This document shows, piece by piece, positions 15,476 through 23,249 of a stretch of 27,710 bases of DNA. The notes below the pieces were generated by a model. That model saw only the letters and a list, made by a program, of their open reading frames with translations. It was not told the origin of the DNA and searched no databases. The translations under genes and the position numbers were made by a program. Every line of letters starts with the position of its first letter. Within the stretch, counting starts at the first letter, position 1. The stretch comes from JAXHUM01 sp034189325 (lineage in GTDB: Bacteria; Desulfobacterota; DSM-4660; Desulfatiglandales; Desulfatiglandaceae), in the NCBI GenBank assembly GCA_034189325.1, contig JAXHUM010000065.1, positions 1-27,710 of the forward strand, in the 5' to 3' direction.

Positions 15476-15496
15476 ATTCGATCAAACAGATCAATT
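15476..15496. promoter_or_regulatory. Imperfect palindrome, candidate regulator-binding site before dctP
   Basis: ATTCGATC and GATCAATT flank AAACA; six of eight arm positions are symmetric. It lies just upstream of the dctP ribosome-binding site. A TetR operator here is a guess from position and symmetry only. Confidence 0.2.
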
Positions 15497-15513
15497 TGAA
15501 AAGGAGGAAAAGG

Positions 15514-16602
15514 ATGAACAAAGGTAAAATGGTAAGTCTTTCTGTGCTTCTCGCTGTAATGACCTTAGGTTTTGTGCTGTTTCCAAGGAGCTTTGTGGAG
15601 GCAAAGTCATTTCGATTAAATATTGGAACCGGTCACCCGGCAGGCCCTGCCATATGGGTGAATCGACTGAAAGATTTCTTTGTTCCGGAAGTCATGAAAC
15701 GGGTTGAGGCATCCACGAACCACAAAATGGAATTCATCGCGGCTTACGGAGGATCCGTAGCAAAGCTCGGAGAGGTATTGGAAGCTGTTCAAGATGGTAT
15801 TTTAGATGCCGGTATCGTCTGCTACGTATTTGAGCCCAGTAAACTCTATATGCACAACTTCTGCTATTATGCTCCCTTCGGCACACCGGATATCATGCAA
15901 AATGCCAGGCTGTCAGTCAAACTCCATGATCAGCAGCCTTATCTAAAGGAAGTGTTTGAGAAGAAGTATAATCAAAAGTGGCTGGCTCCCGGGACGCTGG
16001 ACAGCTACGATGTGGTGACCAAATTCCCTTGGAAAAAGATCGATGAGCTCAAAAATCACAAGATCGCAGGCGCCGGTCCGAATCTTCCCTGGGTCAAATG
16101 TGTCGGGGCGATCCCTGTACAGTTCACCCTTGTTGAGGCCTACACAAGTATTCAGACAGGCGTATATGAAGGAGCGATCATGTGGCCTGACGGAGTAGCG
16201 GGATTCAAGCTCCACGAAGTTGCTCCCTTTTATACCCACGTCGGATTCGGGGCTATTTCAGTGATGTGTATTTCCGTCAATCTCGATGTCTGGAATAGGC
16301 TCCCAAAGGAAATCCAAAAAATCATGATGGAAGTGGCAAGTGAGTACACCACGGATCTGGCCAAGGCCTCCGTGGCCAAGAGAGAAAGGTCATTCAAGGC
16401 CATGGAGAAGACAGGGACGACCTTCTCTACCTTGCCTTTTGAGGAGAGACAGCGCTGGGCCAATCTGATGCCGAACTTCGCGGATCAAGCGGCGAAAAAG
16501 GCAAACAAAATGGGCATGCCGGGCTCTGCGATTATGAAGACCTGGATTGAATTGCAGGAGAAAGATGGATACAAGTTCCCGAGAAAATGGGATGTGAAAT
16601 AG
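15514..16602 (+). CDS. dctP: TRAP transporter solute-binding protein (DctP type), 362 aa
   Basis: This is a periplasmic binding protein that hands a carboxylate-type substrate to the DctQM membrane pair. A signal peptide is clear: basic MNKGK, a hydrophobic run to about residue 25, then an Ala-rich cleavage region near VEA-KS. The mature chain opens with FRLNIGTGHPAGP, has LEAVQDGILDAGIV in the middle and a W-P-x-G core, and ends KDGYKFPRKW. The DctP fold usually binds the substrate carboxylate through a conserved Arg in the middle of the chain; I could not assign that residue with confidence here. The frame opens at TTG 15496, but the ATG at 15514 has GGAGG six bases upstream. It is the first gene of the dctPQM operon. 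Substrate unknown. Confidence 0.88.
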   Translation: MNKGKMVSLSVLLAVMTLGFVLFPRSFVEAKSFRLNIGTGHPAGPAIWVNRLKDFFVPEVMKRVEASTNHKMEFIAAYGGSVAKLGEVLEAVQDGILDAGIVCYVFEPSKLYMHNFCYYAPFGTPDIMQNARLSVKLHDQQPYLKEVFEKKYNQKWLAPGTLDSYDVVTKFPWKKIDELKNHKIAGAGPNLPWVKCVGAIPVQFTLVEAYTSIQTGVYEGAIMWPDGVAGFKLHEVAPFYTHVGFGAISVMCISVNLDVWNRLPKEIQKIMMEVASEYTTDLAKASVAKRERSFKAMEKTGTTFSTLPFEERQRWANLMPNFADQAAKKANKMGMPGSAIMKTWIELQEKDGYKFPRKWDVK

Positions 16603-16621
16603 GACACTTCTCCTCTTTTTG
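16600..16621 (+). repeat. Direct repeat after dctP, copy 2
   Basis: TAGGACACTTCTCCTCTTTTTG begins in the dctP stop codon and matches the sequence at 15391 apart from two inserted C residues. A short stem-plus-T-run between dctP and dctQ would reduce expression of the membrane subunits relative to the binding protein, as is common in transporter operons. Confidence 0.4.
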
Positions 16622-16657
16622 AGCATTTTAGGGTTTAAACGGTGAGAGGCACTGCTC

Positions 16658-17182
16658 ATGGCACCTTCATTTGGGCAAAGAATAGGTAAGGCCTTTCTAA
16701 AGGCTACCGCTTTCATGAATGGAATAGCGACGGTCTGGACGTTTTTGATTATGTTCCTCATGACCGCCGATGTAATAGGACGTTCTCTATTCCAGCATCC
16801 CATTATGGGTACGGCCGAGCTGGTAAGAATTTCCATCGTTGGTATCATTTTCATGCATATGCCCCATACTCTCTGGGTTGGGAGGCATGTTCGCTCTGAA
16901 ATTATCCTGGCCAGGTTAAGAGCGACGACCAGAGAGACCCTTCAGATTTTCATGAGCATTGTAGGAGCTGCTGTCTTTGCGGGCATAGTTGTATCAAGTT
17001 GGAAACCGATGATTACGGCGTGGCGGATACTTGAGTATGAGGGCGAAGGGGCGCTTAGGGTCCCCACATATCCTATCCGCACCCTCATCGTCGTGGGAAG
17101 TGCCTTTACAGCGACAATCTTCCTTTATCGCGCCATAGAGTATCTGTTGAAAGTATTCAGAGCAGGAAAGAGAGCACGATAA
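16658..17182 (+). CDS. dctQ: TRAP transporter small membrane subunit (DctQ type)
   Basis: This 174-residue protein is predicted to have four transmembrane helices: about residues 19-40 (MNGIATVWTFLIMFLMTADV), about 58-72, about 96-112, and about 138-152 (RTLIVVGSAFTATIFLYRAI). It has the family pattern VIGRSLFQHPIMGTAELVR, typical of DctQ proteins, which bridge DctP and DctM. GAGAGG lies nine bases before the ATG. Its stop codon shares one base with the dctM start (TAATG), so the two are translationally coupled. Confidence 0.88.
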   Translation: MAPSFGQRIGKAFLKATAFMNGIATVWTFLIMFLMTADVIGRSLFQHPIMGTAELVRISIVGIIFMHMPHTLWVGRHVRSEIILARLRATTRETLQIFMSIVGAAVFAGIVVSSWKPMITAWRILEYEGEGALRVPTYPIRTLIVVGSAFTATIFLYRAIEYLLKVFRAGKRAR

Positions 17183-18501
17183 TGGATCCTGTCATTATTG
17201 CCGCTATTACTATTGGTTTACTGTTGATTCTTATTCTTTTCGGGATGCATGTGGGAGTAGCAATGGCCGCGTGCAGTGCCGTTGGACTTTGGTGGATCAA
17301 GGGGGACCTGATGATTGCCCTCAAGATCCTTGGGACGACCTCATTCCGGTCTGTGATGGAATATGTTTTTGGGGTAGTGCCCATGTTTATTATAATGGGT
17401 ATGTTCGCAAATCTCTCAGGGGCGAGTGAGGACCTGTACGACTCGGCGAATGTCCTGTTGGGGAAGGTAAGGGGCGGCCTGGGGCATGCCACAGTCGTTG
17501 CCAATGCTATCTTTGCCGCCATAACCGGAGTCAGTGTGGCGTCTGCTGCTGTTTTCAGTAAAATCGCACTTCCCCAAATGCGCCGCCACGGCTACGATCA
17601 TAAATTTGCTTTAGGAACTGTCGCTGGAAGCTCAGCCTTGGGCATGCTCATCCCGCCAAGTGTCTTGCTGATTATCTATGGCCTCCTGACAGAGGAGGCC
17701 ATAGGGAAGCTTTTCATGGCCGGCGTTCTGCCGGGACTCCTGCTTGCCTCAGTGTATTGTATAGGAATTTATCTCATGGTCCTTGTAAAACCTCGCCTAG
17801 GGGGGGACAGGGTCGTGAACCGGGACCAGGACCTCGGCTTTAAGGAATTCTGGCGGGCACTGACCAAACCGTGGATGTTTGTGGTCCTTATTGTAATGGT
17901 CCTCGGCGGCATTTACCTTGGGTGGTTCACTCCCACCGAAGCAGGTGCCGTCGGCGCTTTTGGGGCTTTTGTTCTTGCCTTGATCCGAGGAAGAGTCAAC
18001 ATAAAGAGTCTTTGGAACGTCCTACTGGAATCGGGGCACACGACGGCGAGTGTTTTCCTGTTACTGATCACTTCTCAGATGTATGCGAGGATGTTGACGA
18101 TCAGTGGTCTCCCCTCTGCAACCAGTGAGTGGGTAATGACTTTTTCGCTCCCCCCTCTTGTGATCGTCTTTGTCTTTCTATTTGTTTTCATTATCCTCGG
18201 CGCCATTATGGATTCCGTTTCCATGTTGCTTGTCTGTATACCCCTCATGTTGCCTATCCTGAAAGCTCTCAACCTTGACATCATTTGGTTCGGGGTGATT
18301 GCTGTTGTTGCTATTGAAATGGGTTTTTTCACCCCTCCATTCGGCCTGGTAGTCTTTGCTATGAAAGCAGCGATAGGGGACGAGGCCTCGGTCGAGGATA
18401 TCTTTGTGGGATCTTTTCCGTTTCTGGTAATGATATTTGTTGTTTTGTTAATACTTGTCTTCGTGCCGGCACTCAGCACCTGGTTCCCCAGTCTTATGTG
18501 A
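17182..18501 (+). CDS. dctM: TRAP transporter large permease subunit (DctM type)
   Basis: This very hydrophobic 439-residue protein has about twelve transmembrane segments and is the ion-coupled permease of the TRAP system. Typical DctM features are PMFIIMGMFANLSGASEDLYD near the N terminus, a central TVAGSSALGMLIPPSVLLIIYG (about 150-170), LGWFTPTEAGAVGAFGAF (about 248-265) and a C-terminal EMGFFTPPFGLVVFAMK. All lie in the expected order and the length is normal. It is coupled to dctQ through TAATG, and its stop is coupled to a 40-residue ORF through TGATG. Import is probably driven by a sodium or proton gradient. The substrate is not predictable, but the adjacent CoA ligase suggests an organic acid. 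Confidence 0.93.
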   Translation: MDPVIIAAITIGLLLILILFGMHVGVAMAACSAVGLWWIKGDLMIALKILGTTSFRSVMEYVFGVVPMFIIMGMFANLSGASEDLYDSANVLLGKVRGGLGHATVVANAIFAAITGVSVASAAVFSKIALPQMRRHGYDHKFALGTVAGSSALGMLIPPSVLLIIYGLLTEEAIGKLFMAGVLPGLLLASVYCIGIYLMVLVKPRLGGDRVVNRDQDLGFKEFWRALTKPWMFVVLIVMVLGGIYLGWFTPTEAGAVGAFGAFVLALIRGRVNIKSLWNVLLESGHTTASVFLLLITSQMYARMLTISGLPSATSEWVMTFSLPPLVIVFVFLFVFIILGAIMDSVSMLLVCIPLMLPILKALNLDIIWFGVIAVVAIEMGFFTPPFGLVVFAMKAAIGDEASVEDIFVGSFPFLVMIFVVLLILVFVPALSTWFPSLM

Positions 18502-18623
18502 TGGAGATTCATTCTAGGAAGGTCATATACTGGAGGCCTGAGGGATTCGAAGACTGTCCTGATCTGATACCATTTGGAGGGAGAGTCTTTTACATAAAAG
18601 AGTTGGAGCAAGGAAATCGATGA
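18501..18623 (+). CDS. Possible 40-residue protein translationally coupled to dctM
   Basis: An ATG overlaps the dctM stop codon (TGATG), and the frame runs 40 codons, beginning MEIHSRKVIYWRPEGFEDCP and ending in EQGNR before TGA at 18621. Composition is protein-like (aromatic and charged residues, one Cys, an FGGRVFYIKEL strand) rather than random. It has no separate Shine-Dalgarno site, which suits termination-reinitiation after dctM. I do not recognise it. It lies between the transporter and the CoA ligase, and it could be a conserved accessory peptide, the remnant of a larger gene, or chance. Confidence 0.4.
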   Translation: MEIHSRKVIYWRPEGFEDCPDLIPFGGRVFYIKELEQGNR

Positions 18624-18645
18624 TCAAACACTCAAGGAAGAAATA

Positions 18646-20007
18646 ATGGATGATAATAGACCATATTGGAACATGGAGATTGAGCCGAAGTTCAATACTC
18701 CTGAAATAAGGAAGATTCAGGACGAAAAGCTTGTCAAAAGGATCAAGCTCCTCCGTCAGAGGGCACCTTACTTCACCGAGCTGTTCAAACAACTCGGTGT
18801 CCATGAGAACAAAATCAGGACCTTTGAAGACTTCAGGCGAGCTGTCCCCCCCTTTACAAAGGCGGATTGGCGTGCCACAGCAGAAAAACACGAAGGAAAT
18901 ATTATTGCCGCCTTAGACGAACTTCTCCCCATAAATGCCTATGAAGACCTCAACCTTATGGCCACAACGAGTGGAACAACCGGAGAACCCCAACCCTATG
19001 CCCAGACCGCTTATGAGGCGTGGGACCTGTATGGAGAGATATGCGCCCGCTATTCGTGGAGAGCAGGAATAAGATCGAAAGACAGGATTGTCTGGGCCTT
19101 TGCTCTGAGTATGGCAGCGGCCGGAATCATGACTATGGTCGGTCCCTATAAGGTTGGAACGCTCGTTATTCCTGTTGGAGCGGAAGCAGGTACGGAGAGG
19201 ATTCTTAAAAACATCAGGTATTTCAGGGCCACGGCGCTTGCCGGAACACCATCGCTTATCCAATACCTTATCGAGAAGTGTCCTGACGTCCTCGGCTGCA
19301 GTGTAGGTGATTTGGGTCTGAAAGTCCTTCTGGCTGCAGGAGAGCCTGGAGCGGGAATACCTGAGATACGGAGGAAAATCGAAGACTCCTATGGGGCAAA
19401 ACTCTTTGATTTTGGGGCGGCCCTGGGCGTTTCATGTGATCATGACGAATATCAGGGCATGCATCAGGTGGCGGATGATTTCATGATTGTTGAACTTGTG
19501 GATCCTGAAACCAAAGAACCTCTCCCCTTTGAAGATGGACAAAGGGGAGAGGTCTTGATGACGATGATCGATGGCGGAGGATGGGCCTATTGGGTCCGAT
19601 TCGCCCCAGGTGATATTTTTGAGATCTACACAGAACCGTGTCCTTGCGGTAGGACCGGTTTTCGATACAAAGTGGTTGGTAGGACAGACGATATGCTGAA
19701 GGTGAAAGGGGTTATGGTCTATCCAGCGGCAATCTCAAGTGTCATCGAGTCTTTTACCCCTAAGGTGACAGGCAACTTTAGAATCGTTCTTGACGAACCT
19801 CCTCCGAGAGTCGTTCCTCCTCTCAAGATCAGGGTGGAGCGGGGAGAGGATTTCCCTGAAAAGAACCTGGACGACTTAAAGGCGGAAATCAAGGCCGCCA
19901 TGAGCGCCAAGATCAAAATCAACCCGGAGATTTTGTGGGTGGAGCCAAACGAACTGGAGCGATCCACATATAAAGGAAAGACCTTTGAAAAGACGTATAG
20001 GGAGTAG
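18646..20007 (+). CDS. PaaK-family AMP-forming acyl/aryl-CoA ligase
   Basis: This enzyme activates a carboxylic acid with ATP and CoA through an acyl-adenylate. The P-loop-like ATTSGTTGEP (about 106-115) and the hinge region GRTDDMLKVKG are characteristic of the phenylacetate-CoA ligase (PaaK) family. CPCGRTGFRY just before the hinge matches the PaaK Cys-rich motif. The C-terminal small domain supplies the late KIKINPEILWVEP and KGKTFEKTYRE segments. The length (453 aa) is close to PaaK (about 430-440 aa), and the substrate-pocket region (residues 240-300) differs enough that phenylacetate itself should not be assumed. AAGGAAG precedes the ATG. Position directly after the TRAP genes suggests it activates the imported acid. 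Confidence 0.85.
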   Translation: MDDNRPYWNMEIEPKFNTPEIRKIQDEKLVKRIKLLRQRAPYFTELFKQLGVHENKIRTFEDFRRAVPPFTKADWRATAEKHEGNIIAALDELLPINAYEDLNLMATTSGTTGEPQPYAQTAYEAWDLYGEICARYSWRAGIRSKDRIVWAFALSMAAAGIMTMVGPYKVGTLVIPVGAEAGTERILKNIRYFRATALAGTPSLIQYLIEKCPDVLGCSVGDLGLKVLLAAGEPGAGIPEIRRKIEDSYGAKLFDFGAALGVSCDHDEYQGMHQVADDFMIVELVDPETKEPLPFEDGQRGEVLMTMIDGGGWAYWVRFAPGDIFEIYTEPCPCGRTGFRYKVVGRTDDMLKVKGVMVYPAAISSVIESFTPKVTGNFRIVLDEPPPRVVPPLKIRVERGEDFPEKNLDDLKAEIKAAMSAKIKINPEILWVEPNELERSTYKGKTFEKTYRE

Positions 20008-20151
20008 TGACGATTCAATAACAGATTCCGGTGATTTTTCTGAGTCAACTCCTGGAAGACGTCTATTGTTGTCTGGAAAATGAGCCTATGACTATGGGTG
20101 GGCGCTGGAAGTTAACTAGAACACAACAGATCATCAAGGGAGGGATGTCGT

Positions 20152-20952
20152 ATGAATCAAAGCGTTTCTTCTCAAAAACTTAGCGGTCGTAAGGCCCTCA
20201 TAACCGGTGCCAGCCGAGGCATCGGCCGTGCCATAGCAGTAAAATACGCCCAAGAAGGCGCCGATCTTTTTTTGTGCGCAACGGATATGAAGAAACTGGA
20301 GGAAACAAGGGCACAGGCGTCCGAATTCGGAAATAGAATCGAGTTGTATTCCGTTGATGTAGCTGAACGTAATGCCGTTGAGACCATGGTGCAAACGGCC
20401 GTGGACACGCTCGGACAGGTCGATGTTTTAGTCAATAGTGCCGGTACTTATAAGCCGTCGCCATTTGTCGATTATACCTTCGAGGACTTTGATCGTATTA
20501 TGAAGGTCAATCTCTACGGGCCGTTCAATGTAACTCAGTTTGTATTGAGAGATATGCTGAAACGTAATCAGGGGAAAGTTGTGAATATCGCTTCTACAGC
20601 GGGAAAATGGGCTTCTGCAAATCAGAGCGCCTACAACATGTCGAAACATGGCCTCGTTGGAATGACCCGATGCTTGGGGTTGGAAATGGCCCAAAAAGGC
20701 ATTACGGTCAATGCTATCTGTCCGGGAGTTGTCGAGACCGACATGATGCTTTGTGAGTTTGGCCAAGGACATGCCAAGATCATGGGCACAACGCCGGATG
20801 AGGCCTTGGCGTGGGTCAAGCAGAGGATTCCCATGGGCCGGTGGTTGAAGGCCGAGGAAATAGCGTTTCTGGCAGTTTATCTTGCCTCAAGTGAATCGGA
20901 TGGGATGACCGGGCAATCCATCCTATTAGATGCTGGTATGTTGTATGTTTAA
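20152..20952 (+). CDS. Short-chain dehydrogenase/reductase (FabG/BadH-like)
   Basis: This NAD(P)-dependent Rossmann enzyme has the cofactor motif TGASRGIG (18-25), NSAG (95-98), catalytic Asn120, Ser148, and YNMSK with Tyr161 and Lys165. The late CPGVVETDM segment is the usual substrate-loop start and the C terminus is typical (DGMTGQSILLDAGM). The length (266 aa) is ordinary for a classical SDR. Asp or basic residues after the second strand, which would settle NAD versus NADP preference, give CATDMKK here, which favours NAD. In this cluster it probably oxidises a hydroxyacyl-CoA or a related alcohol made from the imported acid. FabG-like fatty-acid synthesis is less likely, given the context. 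GGGAGG is about seven bases before the ATG. Confidence 0.85.
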   Translation: MNQSVSSQKLSGRKALITGASRGIGRAIAVKYAQEGADLFLCATDMKKLEETRAQASEFGNRIELYSVDVAERNAVETMVQTAVDTLGQVDVLVNSAGTYKPSPFVDYTFEDFDRIMKVNLYGPFNVTQFVLRDMLKRNQGKVVNIASTAGKWASANQSAYNMSKHGLVGMTRCLGLEMAQKGITVNAICPGVVETDMMLCEFGQGHAKIMGTTPDEALAWVKQRIPMGRWLKAEEIAFLAVYLASSESDGMTGQSILLDAGMLYV

Positions 20953-21050
20953 GTATACCCCATGGTCATGATCATCCCTCGGACTGCTGATTCGATGCCT
21001 GTCGGATGTAAAAGAGGTATGACTAACCCAGTTTAGGAAAGGAGAATGTT

Positions 21051-21815
21051 ATGGCAAGCAAACAAATTATAGATCTATCTATTCCGGTTGAGAACTGCAA
21101 CTATACTGGATTCCAACCTGATATCCGTTATATGGATCACCAGGAGGGCGCACGCCTATTAGGCAAATCACTGGGACTGTCGCAGGATGACTTCCCGGGA
21201 GGTGTCTCCTTGGCATGGGAAGAGTATCATGGTATTACTCATATGGCGACGCATCTTGACGCCCCATGGCATTTTGGCCCTACTTGTGAGGGCAAGCCCG
21301 CCAAGACGATTGATCAGATCAATTTGGAATGGTGTATCAGTGACGGCGTTCGTCTTGATATGAGGCATTTTGGTAAAGGCTATTCCATTACGGTCGAGGA
21401 TGTAAAACAGGCCCTTGACAAAATAGGCTACTCAGTGAAGCCGCTCGATATTGTCCTCATTTGGACGGACTGCGATAAACTCATGCACGATCCGCGCTAT
21501 CCCGAGGCGAATCCAGGGATGAGCGCCGAGGCAACATTGTGGCTCATCGACCAGGGAGTAAAGATTATCGGTACTGACGGCTATGGCTATGACATGGGTT
21601 TTCAGGAGATGGCGAAAAAATATAAAAGCGGTGAGAAAAATGCCCTCTGGCCGGGGCATTTTGCGGGACGAGAAAAGGAATATTGGCATATTGAGGCCAT
21701 GGGAAACTTGGATCAACTTCCTGTTGACTATGGTTTCACCGTCTCGGTGCTACCCATTAAATTGAACAGGGCTTCGGCCGCGTGGACCCGTTGCGTTGCT
21801 ATTATATCGGATTAA
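21051..21815 (+). CDS. Cyclase-family metal-dependent hydrolase (kynurenine formamidase-like)
   Basis: The diagnostic motif HxxTHxDxPxH is present as HMATHLDAPWH (His64, His68, Asp70, His74), which binds the metal in the cyclase/KynB superfamily. A later HIEAMGNLDQLP segment matches the family's Glu-containing final motif. At 254 residues it is normal for the single-domain group. Members open cyclic amides, imides or lactones (N-formylkynurenine, isatin, polyketide rings). Isatin hydrolase and arylformamidase are both candidates; the pocket cannot be judged from sequence alone. It lies between the SDR and the thiolase and is followed by a terminator-like hairpin. AAAGGAG supports the start. 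Confidence 0.85.
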   Translation: MASKQIIDLSIPVENCNYTGFQPDIRYMDHQEGARLLGKSLGLSQDDFPGGVSLAWEEYHGITHMATHLDAPWHFGPTCEGKPAKTIDQINLEWCISDGVRLDMRHFGKGYSITVEDVKQALDKIGYSVKPLDIVLIWTDCDKLMHDPRYPEANPGMSAEATLWLIDQGVKIIGTDGYGYDMGFQEMAKKYKSGEKNALWPGHFAGREKEYWHIEAMGNLDQLPVDYGFTVSVLPIKLNRASAAWTRCVAIISD

Positions 21816-21820
21816 TCAAT

Positions 21821-21863
21821 GAGCCCCTTTTCGGACGATCACAGTCTTAGAGGGGTCTCTTTT
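21821..21863 (+). terminator. Terminator-like hairpin after the cyclase-family gene
   Basis: GAG-CCCCT (21821-21828) pairs with AGGGG-T-CTC (21851-21859), eight pairs with one bulged T and a longer loop, followed by TTTT. It separates the transporter-to-cyclase part from the thiolase and nitrilase genes, which may therefore have a separate promoter. Confidence 0.5.
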
Positions 21864-21948
21864 CGCTTTTGAAATATACAAGGACAAGGGTCTGCGCTCG
21901 CTCAGTTTATGCATTGGCCGGTTCCTAGAAAGATAGGGAGTTACAAGA

Positions 21949-23169
21949 ATGAATGATCGGGATGTTGTTATTGTAAGTGCTGTAAGAACGCCGTTTGGAA
22001 AATTTGATGGAGTGATGAAGGAGATACCGAGTATTGACCTTGCAGTCACTGTGCTGAAAGAATTGGTGGAAAGGATACAACTTGACCCTTCCGAAGTAGA
22101 TGAGTTGTATTATGGGACATGCGTACCTGCCGAGTACGCCCCCTATTTAAATGTACCTGCCAGACAGATCACCCTCTTGGCAGGATTTCCCCCTGAGAAC
22201 ATCTCGATTACGTTGGATCGAGCGTGCTGTTCTTCCATGTCCGCATTACGGCTTGGATATCGAGCCATCAGATCTGGAGAAGCCGATACCGTCATTGCCT
22301 GTGGTGCGGAGAACATGGCAAATAGCTGCTTTCTGGTGGAGCCCAAATACCTTAGATGGGGAAACCGTTTAGGCCCTGTTCCTATGGAGGATGTGCTTTT
22401 TGAGCTGGGTTATGGCAGAAAGGGCTTCAACGCGGTTTCAGTGGATGCCGGCGAAGTGGCCCTCGAGTATGATGTCACGAGAGAAGAGCAAGATAGATGG
22501 GGACTCCTCAGTCAGATGAGATGGGCCCAGGCCTATGAAGATGGGAAATTCAAAGTGGGCGAAGAGCTAATGGCCATTGATATTCCGCAGAAAAGGGGCG
22601 GAACAATTCGCCTTGAGAAAGATGAGTCTCCTCGGGAGACATCCTTGGAGAAACTATCAAAACTAAAAACCGTCTACGGAAGCCCGACTGTAACAGCAGG
22701 CAACGCCCCTGGTCTCAATGCAGGAGCGGCGGCCATTGCCATCATGAGCCGAAAAAGGGCCGATGAAAAAGGACTTCCAATTTTGGGCGAGATCCTTAGC
22801 ACCTCTGCTGCAGCTACTGAACCAAGGTCCATCGCCACTGTTCCGGCCAAATCGATTACCATGGCATTGGAAAAAGCGGGAAGCGATCTTGAAGACTTGG
22901 ATCTCATTGAAATTAACGAGGCCTTCGCCGCCATGCCTCTGGTGTCTTTGAAGATCCTGGCGAACAACGATGATCAAAAATGGAAGGACTTGCAAGACAT
23001 CTGTAATGTTAACGGTGGGGCAATCGCTATAGGACATCCGGTGGGAGCCAGCGGCGCAAGGATTGTCATGACTCTCATGTACGAATTGATTCGGAAGGGA
23101 GGGGGGCAAGGTGTTTCTGCTATTTGCGGTGGCCTGGCGCAGGGAGAGGCTATTGTTGTGAAGGTCTAG
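21949..23169 (+). CDS. Thiolase (acetyl-CoA acyltransferase family)
   Basis: This enzyme cleaves a 3-ketoacyl-CoA with CoA or catalyses the reverse condensation. The nucleophilic Cys is in DRACCSSMSA (Cys93, the position of the usual N-R-x-C). The second-half motifs are NEAFA (323-327), GGAIAIGHPVGASGAR with His363, and the C-terminal AICGGLAQG with catalytic Cys393. All four thiolase motifs are intact and the length (406 aa) is standard. The unusual CC and the SMSAL that follows differ from the common C-x-S-G, so substrate preference may be atypical. In this cluster it is the likely thiolytic step. GGGAG is eight bases before the ATG. Confidence 0.9.
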   Translation: MNDRDVVIVSAVRTPFGKFDGVMKEIPSIDLAVTVLKELVERIQLDPSEVDELYYGTCVPAEYAPYLNVPARQITLLAGFPPENISITLDRACCSSMSALRLGYRAIRSGEADTVIACGAENMANSCFLVEPKYLRWGNRLGPVPMEDVLFELGYGRKGFNAVSVDAGEVALEYDVTREEQDRWGLLSQMRWAQAYEDGKFKVGEELMAIDIPQKRGGTIRLEKDESPRETSLEKLSKLKTVYGSPTVTAGNAPGLNAGAAAIAIMSRKRADEKGLPILGEILSTSAAATEPRSIATVPAKSITMALEKAGSDLEDLDLIEINEAFAAMPLVSLKILANNDDQKWKDLQDICNVNGGAIAIGHPVGASGARIVMTLMYELIRKGGGQGVSAICGGLAQGEAIVVKV

Positions 23170-23249
23170 GATGTGACAATCAGCCTACTGCGATTATCTC
23201 CGGGAAGCAGACCGGACTGAAATCATAGAACAAGGAGCGCCATTGAATC

